Source: Rhodococcus opacus B4
GTDB lineage: Bacteria; Actinomycetota; Actinomycetes; Mycobacteriales; Mycobacteriaceae
DNA length: 64,000 nucleotides
Direction of reading: 5' to 3'
Assembly: GCF_000010805.1 (NCBI RefSeq)
Contig: NC_012522.1
Location: forward strand, 2,852,001 to 2,916,000
This document shows positions 1-11,824 of this stretch, in pieces; position 1 is the first letter of the stretch, and each line of letters starts with the position of its first letter. The notes beneath the pieces were generated by a model. That model had not been told where the DNA came from and did not search any database. It saw nothing but the letters and a program-made list of their open reading frames with translations. The position numbers and the translations under genes are program-made.

Positions 1-87
1 TCTCATCGATCGGCGTGTGCGGTCACGTCCGAGCGAGGATCAGTCGAGGATGCCAAATGACGAGGCGTTTTGGCAAGATCGCGCGTT

Positions 88-144
88 GACTCATCGAAAA
101 TGCGCGCGTAACCCTGTTGGTTGCCTCATCGAGGAATGCGCGCG
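88..144 (+). repeat. Left-end subterminal repeats of the insertion sequence
   Basis: Two direct copies of a 21-bp motif occur 36 bp apart: GACTCATCGAaaATGCGCGCG at 88-108 and a close variant, CCTCATCGAGGAATGCGCGCG, at 124-144. Related copies stand in reverse at the right end. Such arrays are usually transposase binding sites. The first copy lies outside the inverted-repeat boundary I chose, so the true left end may be further left. Confidence 0.6.
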
Positions 145-194
145 TGCGGCGCGCCTACCCGGCCCGAGGATGGATTGTCGGATAGGCCCGGACG

Positions 195-1427
195 ATGGGA
201 CTGACGATGAGTCAACGCAAGGCTGTGACGAAGGCGGTCGCGACGCGTTATCGGCGGGCCGACAAGTCCGGGAAGGGCCGGATCCTCGACGAGCTGTGCG
301 CCACGACCGGGTGGCATCGCAATCATGCCCGTAAGGCACTCGCCCAGGCGTGCACACCGCGGATCGTCAGGCCGCGCGTCCCGCGGCCGCCGAAGTACGG
401 GCCGAAAGTGGTGGCGGCGCTGATCTTCTGCTGGGCAGTGCTGCGTATGCCCGCCGGGAAGCGTCTGGCCCCGATCCTGCCCGAGCTGGTGGGAGTGCTG
501 CGCCGCTTCGACGAACTCGACATCGACGACGCTACCGCAGCGTTGCTGATGGGGATGTCGGCGGCCACCATCGACAGGCGCCTGGCCACCGAACGGAAAA
601 AGCACGAGCTGAGGGGCCGCAGCCCACACCAAGCCGGGGTCGCTGCTCAAGTCGCAGATCCCGATCCGCACATGGGCGGACTGGGACGACGCGAAACCGG
701 GGAACGCCCGAGATCGACCTGGTCGGCCACGAAGGCGGCAACGCCGAAGGTGAGCATGCCTACACGCTGACGGTGACCGACATTGCCACCGGGTGGACCG
801 AGAACCGCAGCGTGCGCAACAAGGCCCGCAAATGGGTGATCGCCGCCCTGGACGAGATCGCGAAGATCATGCCATTCGAAGATCCTGGGCGTGGACAGCG
901 ACAACGGTTCGGAATTCATCAATCATCACCTCCTGGCGTGGTGCGAGAAACGGAAGATCACCTTCACCCGGTCGCGGCCCGGCAACTCCAACGACGGCTG
1001 CCACGTGGAGCAGAAGAACTGGGCGATCGTGCGCACCGTCGTCGGCTACCACCGCTACGACACCGAAGCAGAACTGGTGTTGCGGGGCAAGATCTGGGTG
1101 CTGCAGTCGCAGCTGGCGAACTACTTCTGCCCGCAGCAGAAACTCGTCTCGAAGGTCCGCAGCGGCGCGAAGGTCGCCAAGAAGTACGACACGGCGACCA
1201 CCCCACACCGCCGCGCCGAACACCACGAAGCGGTCGGGAAACAAGACAAGGAGATCCTTGCCGACACCTACGCCCAGCTGAACCCTGCAGCCCTCCAGCG
1301 CCGGATCCAGGCACTGACCACCGAACTGCTCACGATCACCACCAGCAAGGCCGGGCCGGCCAAACCCCGCCCCTCCACGCGCGCACTCTCACATGAGTCA
1401 ACGAATCAGACTTCGCGCGCATCTTGA
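195..1427 (+). pseudogene. Transposase with integrase-type catalytic core, broken by two frameshifts
   Basis: The N-terminal part (195 to about 610) is a helix-turn-helix region starting MSQRKAVTKAVATRYRRADK. The reading then moves to a second frame around 610-700, where EIDLVGHEGGN supplies the first catalytic Asp. It moves again at about 880-890 into a third frame holding DSDNGSEF (second Asp) and HVEQKNW (Glu). The three pieces join into one DDE transposase only if two frameshifts are corrected. Because the pieces lie in order with no missing core motif, the decay looks recent. Programmed frameshifting is less likely, since two separate shifts would be needed and I see no clear slippery run at either junction. 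Confidence 0.75.
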
Positions 1428-1442
1428 CTCGAGGCAACAGGG
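1379..1442 (-). repeat. Right-end inverted copies of the subterminal repeats
   Basis: Read on the minus strand, this stretch carries two copies of the motif seen at the left end: GAGTCAAGATGCGCGCG (1414-1430) and a longer variant GACTCATGTGAGAGTGCGCG (about 1379-1398). With the left-end copies this makes four related sites around a dead transposase. Confidence 0.55.
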
Positions 1443-1537
1443 ATCGTCGCCGCTCGGCGACCGCGAAGGAGCCTGGGGAGACAAACCCGCCCCGTCTGTG
1501 TACTGTTTGGCCGACCACAACTGAATACGCCGTTGAC

Positions 1538-1728
1538 GCGCAGCGGGAGAACCTCCTTGTCGGAGGCGCCGTAGGAGCAACTTCCTCCCCGGGAATCTCT
1601 CAGGCCCCAGTACCGCAGCGCAGAGGCAACTCTGGAGAAAGAATCGGCCGCACGGCCGGTACTTACCGAAGGTGAAGAGCACGCCGCGCATGCGGTGCGC
1701 CCAAACTCTCAGGTTTCAGGACAGAGCG
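1538..1728 (+). promoter_or_regulatory. Tandem glycine riboswitch
   Basis: Two consecutive glycine aptamers. Aptamer 1 (about 1538-1622) has GCGGGAGAACC, then CCGTAGGAGCAA, then AATCTCTCAGGCCCC and ACCGC. Aptamer 2 (about 1630-1728) has CTCTGGAGAAAG, ACCGAAGGTGAAGAGC, AAACTCTCAGG and GGACAGAG, its first and last bases forming the closing helix. Tandem aptamers feeding a gcv operon are the classic arrangement, usually an ON switch for glycine. Immediately after aptamer 2 stands GGGGAGGTGCCCC (1728-1740), a short hairpin that would hold the first candidate ribosome binding site. This could be the expression platform, but that part is inference. Confidence 0.93.
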
Positions 1729-1741
1729 GGGAGGTGCCCCC

Positions 1742-4713
<2,972 letters not shown>

Positions 4714-4717
<4 letters not shown>

Positions 4718-5829
4718 CCGTCACCACGACACCCGCGTCCCCGCTGCTCGGCGAACACACCGCGCTCGGCGCCCATTTCACCGACTTCGCCGGCTGGCAG
4801 ATGCCGCTGAAATACGACAGCGAACTCGCCGAACACCACGCCGTTCGCAAGACCGCCGGACTCTTCGACCTCTCGCACATGGGTGAGATCGCCGTTACCG
4901 GAACTGAATCCGGCGCACTGCTCGACTACGCACTGGCAGGCGAGTTGTCGAAGATCGGCGTCGGCCGGGCCAAGTACTCGCTGCTCTGCAACGCCGACGG
5001 CGGCGTGATCGACGATCTCGTCGTCTACCGTCTCGCCAACGAGCACTTCCTCGTGGTCGCCAACGCCTCGAACGCCCCGGCCGTGTACCGCGAACTCGCG
5101 GCACGCGCCGAAGGTTTCTCGGCAACCGTCGACGACCAGTCCGCGGAGACCGCGCTGATCGCGGTACAGGGACCGGCCGCCCAGGACATCGTGCGGTCCC
5201 TCGTCCCCGCCCCGCAGGTGGAGACCGTCGCGGAACTGAAGTACTACGCGGTCACCCGCGCGGCCGTCGCCGGCATCGACGTCCTCCTGGCCCGCACCGG
5301 CTACACCGGTGAGGACGGCTTCGAGTTGTACGTGCCGAACGCACAGGCCGTGCAGTTGTGGCGCGCGCTCCTCGACGCCACCACGGCCCATGACGGCGTC
5401 CCCGCGGGTCTCGCCTGCCGCGACACCCTGCGCCTCGAGGCCGGGATGGCGCTGTACGGGCACGAGCTGACCCTCGACACGGACCCGTACGAGGCCGGTC
5501 TCGGCAAGGTGGTCCGGCTGAACAAGGAGTTCGTCGGACGCGATGCGCTGCAGGCGTTGTCGGAGCAGGCCCCGCAGCGGGTCCTCGTCGGTCTCGCGGG
5601 CACCGGACGCCGGGCCGCCCGCGCCGACTACACCGTCCACGACACGACCAGCGGAACGGCCGTCGGCACGATCACGTCCGGCGCCCTGTCCCCGACGCTC
5701 GGGCATCCGATCGCGCTGGCGTTCGTCGACATCGCGTTCCGTGAACCCGGCACCGAGCTGACCGTCGACATCCGCGGCAAGAAGGAACCGTTCGTCGTCA
5801 CCCCGTCGCCGTTCTACCGCCGTTCCTGA
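4714..5829 (+). CDS. gcvT: Aminomethyltransferase, T protein of the glycine cleavage system
   Basis: Transfers the methylene group from aminomethyl-lipoyl-GcvH to tetrahydrofolate, releasing ammonia. 371 aa, the usual length. The N-terminus has the family sequence [14 protein letters not shown] followed by [12 protein letters not shown], and the folate-binding half contains [13 protein letters not shown]. The ATG at 4714 overlaps the gcvP stop by four bases (ATGA), which fixes the start and implies translational coupling. The gene is in the same operon as gcvP and gcvH. Confidence 0.97.
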
Positions 5830-5866
5830 ACCCTCCCACTCCCTTCGGCCCCGAAAAGGTACAGCC

Positions 5867-6271
5867 ATGTCTCCAGCAGCCTTCCCCGACGACCGCAGCT
5901 ACACCGACGACCACGAGTGGGTCCTGATCGCGCCGGGCGCCGCTCTACCCGACGAGCCCGTCCGCGTCGGCATCACCTCCCTCGCCGTCGACTCGCTCGG
6001 CGAACTCGTCTTCGTCGATCTGCCCGAGGTCGGGACGACCATCGTCGCCGGTGAGGCGTGCGGCGAGGTCGAGTCCACGAAGACCGTCTCCGAGCTGTAC
6101 CCGCCGGTGAGCGGCCGGGTGACCCTCGTCAACTCCGCCGCCGTCGACGACCCGGGACTGGTCACCTCCGACCCGTTCGGCGAGGGCTGGCTGTTCGCCG
6201 TCCAGCCGTCCGGCGCCGGGGAGCTCCTCACCGCCGCCGAGTACGCCGAGAAGAACGGAGTGAACGCATGA
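5867..6271 (+). CDS. gcvH: Lipoyl carrier H protein of the glycine cleavage system
   Basis: 134-aa carrier whose lipoylated lysine shuttles intermediates between the P, T and L proteins. The lipoylation site is [13 protein letters not shown] with the lysine at residue 72. The surrounding sequence (YTDDHEWV near the start and VTLVN after the hairpin) matches the family from end to end. It begins 37 bp after gcvT, and its stop overlaps the glyA start codon. No lpd (L protein) is present in the window, so the shared dihydrolipoamide dehydrogenase must be encoded elsewhere. Confidence 0.97.
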   Translation: MSPAAFPDDRSYTDDHEWVLIAPGAALPDEPVRVGITSLAVDSLGELVFVDLPEVGTTIVAGEACGEVESTKTVSELYPPVSGRVTLVNSAAVDDPGLVTSDPFGEGWLFAVQPSGAGELLTAAEYAEKNGVNA

Positions 6272-7536
6272 GCGTCCTGAACCGTGACCTCGCGGATTTC
6301 GATCCGGACGTCGCCGCACTGATCGGCAAGGAACTCGAGCGTCAGCGCACCGGCCTGGAGATGATCGCGTCGGAGAACCACGCGCCGCTCGCCGTGATGC
6401 AGGCGCAGGGCTCGGTGCTGACCAACAAATACGCCGAGGGGTATCCGGGCCGCCGCTACTACGGTGGCTGCGAGCACGTCGACTCCATCGAGCAGCTCGC
6501 CCTCGACCGCGTCAAGGCCCTGTTCGCCGCGGAATACGCCAACGTGCAACCGCATTCCGGCGCCACCGCGAACGCGTCGGTGATGCACGCGCTGATCAAG
6601 CCGGGCGACACCATCCTCGGTCTCTCCCTCGCCGACGGCGGCCACCTCACCCACGGCATGCGGCTGAACTTCTCCGGCAAGCTCTACAACGTGGCGGCGT
6701 ACGGGGTGTCCGAGCAGGACTACCTCATCGACATGGACGAGGTCGCGAAGGCGGCCCGCGAACACCGGCCGCAACTGATCATCGCCGGCTGGTCGGCCTA
6801 CCCGCGCCAGCTGGACTTCGCCCGGTTCCGGGAGATCGCGGACGAGGTCGGCGCCTACCTGATGGTCGACATGGCCCACTTCGCCGGCCTCGTGGCCACC
6901 GGATTCCACCCGTCCCCGGTCCCGCACGCGCACGTCGTCACATCGACGACGCACAAGACGCTCGGCGGGCCCCGCGGCGGGATCATCCTGACCAACGACG
7001 CGGCCATCGCGAAGAAGATCAACTCGGCGGTCTTCCCCGGCCAGCAGGGCGGGCCGCTCGAGCATGTGATCGCGGGCAAGGCAACGGCATTCAAGATGGC
7101 CGCCGAACCCGACTTCGCGGAACGTCAGGAACGCTGCCTCGAGGGCGCGAAGGTTCTCGCCGAGCGCCTCAGCCGCCCCGACGTCAAGGAAGCCGGAATC
7201 AGCGTCCTCACCGGCGGCACAGACGTGCACCTCGTCCTCGTCGACCTCCGCGACGCCGACATCGACGGACAGCAGGCCGAGGACCGCCTCGACGCGATCG
7301 GCATCACCGTCAACCGCAACGCCGTCCCGTTCGACCCGCGGCCGCCGATGGTGACGTCCGGCCTGCGGATCGGCACGCCGGCACTCGCCGCGCGCGGCTT
7401 CGGCCGGGACGACTTCGTGACGGTCGCCGACCTGATCGCCCAGGCTCTCGTCGCCCCCGCCGACGCGGACACGACCGGACTGGCAGCCCAGGTCCGCGCC
7501 CTCGCCGACAAATACCCCCTCTACCCCGCACTGTAA
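6268..7536 (+). CDS. glyA: Serine hydroxymethyltransferase
   Basis: PLP enzyme interconverting glycine plus methylene-THF and serine. 422 aa. Conserved blocks are [25 protein letters not shown], the PLP lysine in [14 protein letters not shown] (residue 230) and TNRN-like [13 protein letters not shown] near the end. ATG 6268 overlaps the gcvH stop. Placed here, the enzyme would use the methylene-THF made by GcvPTH from one glycine to turn a second glycine into serine. The genus often carries another glyA for biosynthesis, so this one may be a catabolic copy; that is inference from context. Confidence 0.96.
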   Translation: MSVLNRDLADFDPDVAALIGKELERQRTGLEMIASENHAPLAVMQAQGSVLTNKYAEGYPGRRYYGGCEHVDSIEQLALDRVKALFAAEYANVQPHSGATANASVMHALIKPGDTILGLSLADGGHLTHGMRLNFSGKLYNVAAYGVSEQDYLIDMDEVAKAAREHRPQLIIAGWSAYPRQLDFARFREIADEVGAYLMVDMAHFAGLVATGFHPSPVPHAHVVTSTTHKTLGGPRGGIILTNDAAIAKKINSAVFPGQQGGPLEHVIAGKATAFKMAAEPDFAERQERCLEGAKVLAERLSRPDVKEAGISVLTGGTDVHLVLVDLRDADIDGQQAEDRLDAIGITVNRNAVPFDPRPPMVTSGLRIGTPALAARGFGRDDFVTVADLIAQALVAPADADTTGLAAQVRALADKYPLYPAL

Positions 7537-8918
7537 TGACAATCAGTGTGTTCGACCTGTTCTCCGTCGGCATCGGCCCGTCCAGTTCGCACACGGTCGG
7601 GCCGATGCGGGCGGCGGGCGCGTTCGTCGACGACCTCGCCGCACTGGGCGTTCTCCGCGACGTCGCGGGTGTCCGCGTCGACCTGTTCGGTTCGCTCGCG
7701 GCGACCGGCGCCGGGCACGGGACCATGTCCGCGATCCTCCTCGGCCTCGAGGGGTACCGGCCGGAGACCATCGCCACCGAGGAGATGGAAACGCGGCTGG
7801 ACGCGGTGCGGGCAAGCAGGCGGATTCGCCTCGGCGGCGAGGTGAGCATCGCGCTCGCGGAGGACGAGATGGTGCTGCATCCGCTGACCGTCCTCGACTT
7901 CCACCCGAATGCCATGACCCTCACCGCAATCGGCGCGGACGGACCAGAACTGCACGCGCAGACGTACTATTCGATCGGCGGCGGGTTCGTCGTCACCGGC
8001 GACGAGCCGGACGTGGCCGTCGGCACCGTCGCGAACTCGCTGTCGTTCGGGTCGGCGCGCGAGTTGCTGGACCTCACCGAACACTACGGGCTCACGATCA
8101 GCGAGGTGATGCTCGAACACGAGCGGGCTCTCCGTCCCGAGTCAGAGGTCCGGGCGCGACTCCTGCACATCCGGGACGTGATGGTCGAGTGCCAGCGACG
8201 CGGAATCGGCCGGGACGGGTATCTGCCCGGCACTCTGCGGGTGCGCCGACGCGCTCGCGGCTGGTACGAGCGGTTGAACGTCGAAGACCCCGACCGTGAT
8301 CCCGCGTTCGCCGAGGACTGGGTGAACCTGGTGGCTCTCGCCGTCAACGAGGAGAACGCGTCCGGTGGGCGGATCGTCACCGCCCCCACCAACGGCGCGG
8401 CCGGCATCATCCCGGCGGTGCTGCACTACGCGCTGCACTACACCCCGGCGGGGAAGGCGGATCCGGACGGCACCTCGGTGCGATTCCTGTTGGCGGCAGG
8501 CGCAATCGGATCCCTGTACAAGGAGCGGGCCTCGATCTCCGGGGCCGAGGTGGGCTGCCAGGGCGAGGTCGGCTCCGCCGCGTCGATGGCCGCCGCCGGT
8601 CTCGCCGAGATCCTCGACGGCAGCCCCGCGCAGGTGGAGAACTCGGCGGAGATCGCGATGGAACACAGTCTGGGTCTGACGTGCGATCCCATCGGGGGCC
8701 TGGTGCAGATCCCGTGCATCGAGCGGAACGCCATCTCGGCGGGCAAGGCGATCAACGCCGCCCGGATGGCGCTGCGCGGCGACGGCACCCACCGCGTCAG
8801 CCTCGATCAGGTGATCGAGACGATGCGGGCCACCGGCGCCGACATGAGCTCGAAGTACAAGGAGACGTCCACCGGCGGTCTCGCCGTGAACGTGTCGGTG
8901 AACCTCGTCGAATGCTGA
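7536..8918 (+). CDS. sdaA: L-serine dehydratase, single-chain iron-sulfur type
   Basis: Converts L-serine to pyruvate and ammonia with a [4Fe-4S] cluster. 460 aa, with the beta domain ([20 protein letters not shown]) first and the alpha domain ([14 protein letters not shown]) after residue about 270. The cluster cysteines are visible in GCQGEVG (C341), TCDPIGG (C383) and IPCIERN (C394). The ATG overlaps the last base of the glyA stop. As last gene of the riboswitch operon it completes glycine to serine to pyruvate. A strong bidirectional hairpin follows at 8939. Confidence 0.96.
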   Translation: MTISVFDLFSVGIGPSSSHTVGPMRAAGAFVDDLAALGVLRDVAGVRVDLFGSLAATGAGHGTMSAILLGLEGYRPETIATEEMETRLDAVRASRRIRLGGEVSIALAEDEMVLHPLTVLDFHPNAMTLTAIGADGPELHAQTYYSIGGGFVVTGDEPDVAVGTVANSLSFGSARELLDLTEHYGLTISEVMLEHERALRPESEVRARLLHIRDVMVECQRRGIGRDGYLPGTLRVRRRARGWYERLNVEDPDRDPAFAEDWVNLVALAVNEENASGGRIVTAPTNGAAGIIPAVLHYALHYTPAGKADPDGTSVRFLLAAGAIGSLYKERASISGAEVGCQGEVGSAASMAAAGLAEILDGSPAQVENSAEIAMEHSLGLTCDPIGGLVQIPCIERNAISAGKAINAARMALRGDGTHRVSLDQVIETMRATGADMSSKYKETSTGGLAVNVSVNLVEC

Positions 8919-8938
8919 CGCACAATCGGTGCACGGAC

Positions 8939-8975
8939 ACGGTGCCGGGGATCCGATCGGGATCCCCGGCACCGT
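8939..8975. terminator. Bidirectional intrinsic terminator
   Basis: Perfect 16-bp inverted repeat (ACGGTGCCGGGGATCC and its complement) around a five-base loop GATCG, between the convergent ends of sdaA (8918) and the carboxyltransferase gene (8978). There is no U-tract on either side, which is common for actinobacterial terminators. It probably ends both transcripts. Confidence 0.85.
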
Positions 8976-8977
8976 GG

Positions 8978-10486
8978 TCATGCAGGTGCGGGTTGCAAGA
9001 GACCGATCCGGTCGAATCGCGCCGCACGTTCGGAGAGTCGCTGGGTGGTGTCCGCCGCATCGAGGAGCGCCAGCTCGCGGTGGAGCACCGCACCGACCCG
9101 GGTACAGAATGCCGTGGATTCCTCCGCTGCGTCCGGGAATTCGGGGATCACCTCGTCCACGATGCCGCTCATGAGGAGATCGGAAGACCGGATCCCCTGC
9201 CTGGCGGCCATGTCCGGCGCGTGCTCGATGTCGTGGTGCAGGATCGCGCTCGCGCCCTCGGGCGGGAGGGGCGACAGCCAGCCGTGTTCGGCCGCGAGCA
9301 CCCGGTCGGCCGGAATCAGCGCGAGCGCGCCGCCGCCGGTGCCCTGCCCGAGTAGAAGCGAGATCGTGGGAACGTCGAGCGACACCATGTCGGCGATGCA
9401 GCGCGCGATCTCGCCTGCGAGCCCGCCCTCCTCGGCCTCCTTCGACAATGCCGCTCCCGCGGTGTCGATGACGGTCACCAGCGGCAGGTTCAGTTCCGCC
9501 GCCAGCCGCATTCCCCTGCGTGCTTCCCGCAGGGCGGCCGGGCCGAGCGGCGACCGCGTGGTCTGCCCGCGACGGTCCTGCCCGAGCAGGACGCAGGGCA
9601 TGTCACCGAACCGGACGAGGGCGAGGATCAGACCCGGGTCGATCTCCCCCTGACCGGTTCCGTTGAGCGGAAGGACATCCGAGGCGGAATGGAACATCAC
9701 GTCGCGCACTCCGGGCCGGTCCTCGCGTCGCGATGCGAGCACCGACTCCCACGCGGGAACGTCCCGCAGACTCTCGCGCACGGCGGGTTCGGCGGGCGCC
9801 GGCCGGCCACCACGGCTGGAGGTGATGATGCGCAGCGCGCGGTCGACGATCTCGGCGAGCTGGTCCGGCGGTCGCACCGCGTCGATGAGACCGTGCGCGT
9901 GCAGGTTCTCGGCGGTCTGGACACCGCTGGGGAACGGCGCGTCGTACAGCGCCTCGTACACGCGCGGCCCGAGGAACCCGACGAGCGCTCCCGGTTCCGC
10001 GATGGTGACGTGGCCCAGTGATCCCCAGGACGCGAACACCCCGCCGGTAGTGGGGCTCCGGAGGTAGACGAGATACGGCAGGTGCGCCTCCTTGTGCTTG
10101 ATCACCGCCGCCGTGATCTTGACCATCTGCAGGAACGCGGTCGTCCCTTCCTGCATGCGTGTCCCGCCCGATGTGGGGAGGGCCAGCAGCGGAAGCCGCT
10201 CGTGGGTGGCGCGGCGGATCGCGGCGACCAGACGCTCCCCCGCCGCCACGCCGATGGAGCCGCCGAGAAAGCCGAACTCGCAGACGAGGATTGCGGTTCG
10301 GCGGCCGCGGATGGTGGCGAGGCCGGTCAGCACCGCCTCGTCGAGGCCGGTCTTCTCCTGCGCGCGGAGAAGCTCGTCCGCGTACTCGGAGTCCGCCGCG
10401 ACCGGTATCGGCGCGGTGTCCCAGGACTCCCAGGTGCCGGCGTCGACCACGAGGTCGAGCAGTTCGGGAGCGGTCAGGCGGGCCAT
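8978..10486 (-). CDS. AccD/AccA-type acyl-CoA carboxyltransferase, fused form without zinc ribbon
   Basis: 502 aa. Residues about 30-270 resemble AccD (FGFLGGSIGVAAGERL, PTSGGTRMQEG, SPTTGGVFASWGSLGHVTIAEP). Residues about 290-490 resemble AccA (RGQTTRSPLG, IDTAGAALSKEAEEGG, LGQGTGGGALAL). The N-terminal Cys4 zinc ribbon of E. coli AccD is missing. The fold is closest to the mycobacterial AccD3 type, whose role is unclear. No biotin carboxylase or biotin carrier gene is nearby. The ATG overlaps the stop of the upstream CoA-transferase gene (TGATG). Beside a MatC-type carrier and a CoA-transferase it may decarboxylate or carboxylate malonyl-CoA; the reaction is unproven. Confidence 0.8.
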   Translation of the reverse strand: MARLTAPELLDLVVDAGTWESWDTAPIPVAADSEYADELLRAQEKTGLDEAVLTGLATIRGRRTAILVCEFGFLGGSIGVAAGERLVAAIRRATHERLPLLALPTSGGTRMQEGTTAFLQMVKITAAVIKHKEAHLPYLVYLRSPTTGGVFASWGSLGHVTIAEPGALVGFLGPRVYEALYDAPFPSGVQTAENLHAHGLIDAVRPPDQLAEIVDRALRIITSSRGGRPAPAEPAVRESLRDVPAWESVLASRREDRPGVRDVMFHSASDVLPLNGTGQGEIDPGLILALVRFGDMPCVLLGQDRRGQTTRSPLGPAALREARRGMRLAAELNLPLVTVIDTAGAALSKEAEEGGLAGEIARCIADMVSLDVPTISLLLGQGTGGGALALIPADRVLAAEHGWLSPLPPEGASAILHHDIEHAPDMAARQGIRSSDLLMSGIVDEVIPEFPDAAEESTAFCTRVGAVLHRELALLDAADTTQRLSERAARFDRIGLLQPAPA

Positions 10487-11682
10487 CAGATGCACTCCTT
10501 CAGCCACGACATCACGGTGTCGTTGTCCGCGCCGAGGACCGGCGGTGCGGTGTGCCGGGTCTCGGTGACCTCGGTGCCGTCCGGCTCGAAGAACCGCAGC
10601 GGCGGGCCGGGCAGCGTGATGTTGCCGAGCGTGCGGTGGTCGACGTCGACGAGCAGTCCCTGAGACCTGGTCTGCTCCCATTCGTAGACCTCGGAGATGG
10701 TCCGGACGCGTCCGGCAGGCACCCCGATCCGGTCGAGTTCGATGAGGAGTTCGTCGCTCGTGTATGCGCCGAACGCGTCCTCGACCATTTCCAGGACCTG
10801 CTTGTGGTTCTCGACGCGTTCGGGATTGGTGGCCATGCCGGGGGCGTCGGGGTCGAGGTGGAAGCCCGCGCAGAATCGCTTCCACAGTCCCTCACTGCCG
10901 ACCGAGATCTGCACGGCGCCGTCGGCGGTGCGGAACAACCCGTACGGCGAGATCGACGGATGGTGGTTGCCCTGCGCCTCGCCGACCTCGCCGGCGACGG
11001 TCCACTTCGTCCCCTGGAAGGCGTGCACGCCGACGACGCTGGCCAGCAACGACGTTCGCACGACGCGGCCCCGTCCGGTGCGTTCGCGTTCCTGCAGCGC
11101 GGCGACGACACCGAACGCCCCGTACATGCCGGCGAGCAGATCCGCGATGGGCACGCCGACGCGCTGGACGTCGTCGGGATTCGGTCCGGTCAGTGACATC
11201 AGCCCGGCCTCGCCCTGCGCGATCTGGTCGTAGCCGGCGCGTCCGCCTTCGGGTCCGTCGTGACCGAAACCGCTGATGGACAGGACCACCAGGCGCGGGT
11301 TCAGTTCGGCGAGGCGTTCGGTGGTGAATCCCAGCCGGTCGAGGACACCGGTGCGGAAGTTCTCCATGAGGACGTCGGCGCGCCGGACGAGGGCCTCGAG
11401 GGTGGCCCGTCCGTCGTCCGCCTTGAGGTCGAGGGTGATCGACTTCTTGTTCCGGTTCGCGGACAGGAAGTAGGTGGATTCCCGCTCGCCGTCGGCCGGG
11501 TCCACGAAGGGCGGGCCCCACCCGCGGGTGTCGTCGCCGCCGTGCGGGGTTTCGACCTTGATGACGTCCGCGCCGAGGTCACCGAGCATCATCGCCGCGT
11601 GCGGGCCGGCGAGTGCGCGGGTCAGATCGACGACGACCACGCCTTGCAGCGGACCGGTTCGCTCCATCGTTTTCGAGGACAT
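10486..11682 (-). CDS. Type III CoA-transferase (CaiB/BaiF family)
   Basis: 398 aa. Formyl-CoA-transferase fold moving CoA between carboxylic acids. Typical blocks are VVDLTRALAGPHAAMMLGDL, GADVIKVETP, NRNKKSITLDLK and SISGFGHDGP. The catalytic Asp is in PIADLLAGM at about residue 181, followed by ERTGRGRVVRTSLL. The ATG at 11682 is preferred, with TTG 11688 as an alternative. First gene of a two-gene minus-strand unit with the carboxyltransferase. Its promoter region carries the motif at 11734-11756 that also precedes the carrier gene. Malonate is the substrate suggested by context, not by the sequence itself. Confidence 0.88.
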   Translation of the reverse strand: MSSKTMERTGPLQGVVVVDLTRALAGPHAAMMLGDLGADVIKVETPHGGDDTRGWGPPFVDPADGERESTYFLSANRNKKSITLDLKADDGRATLEALVRRADVLMENFRTGVLDRLGFTTERLAELNPRLVVLSISGFGHDGPEGGRAGYDQIAQGEAGLMSLTGPNPDDVQRVGVPIADLLAGMYGAFGVVAALQERERTGRGRVVRTSLLASVVGVHAFQGTKWTVAGEVGEAQGNHHPSISPYGLFRTADGAVQISVGSEGLWKRFCAGFHLDPDAPGMATNPERVENHKQVLEMVEDAFGAYTSDELLIELDRIGVPAGRVRTISEVYEWEQTRSQGLLVDVDHRTLGNITLPGPPLRFFEPDGTEVTETRHTAPPVLGADNDTVMSWLKECI

Positions 11683-11733
11683 GTGCAACCACCGTTACTT
11701 CCTGGCGAGAGCCGCGATATCTGGATTGTTGGT

Positions 11734-11756
11734 TCAGTGACCTAGTGGACTAGCCA
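11734..11756 (-). promoter_or_regulatory. Putative operator shared with the carrier gene promoter
   Basis: 23-bp site ending in TGGACTAGCCA, about 50 bp upstream of the CoA-transferase start. It matches the site at 13252-13274 at 18 of 23 positions with no gaps and in the same orientation relative to the regulated gene. The core is an inverted repeat of the form TGGm-CTA-GCCA. The nearby GntR regulator is the natural candidate to bind both. Confidence 0.6.
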
Positions 11757-11824
11757 ATTAAATGAAACATCTGATCCCGCCGATGTCAAGGATGAAAAGT
11801 CGACGGGGGTCTACCCGACAGCGG

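Larger units (their letters stand above)
112..1442 (+). mobile_element. Decayed insertion sequence with a DDE (rve-type) transposase
   Basis: Element of about 1.33 kb bounded by imperfect inverted ends. The left end begins CCCTGTTGGTTGCCTCATCG at 112 and the right end, read on the minus strand from 1442, begins CCCTGTTGCCTCGAGTCAAG. Both run into ATGCGCGCG. The single transposase gene inside is frameshifted twice, so the copy is probably immobile. The boundaries are approximate, because similar subterminal repeats also occur just outside the left end. I did not identify a target-site duplication, and the IS family name is not assigned. Confidence 0.7.

Noticed and set aside
8978-10486. Housekeeping acetyl-CoA carboxylase subunit
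   Set aside because: No zinc ribbon, no biotin carboxylase or carrier gene nearby, and placement in a CoA-transferase/carrier module make a dedicated catabolic role more likely, though this is not proven.
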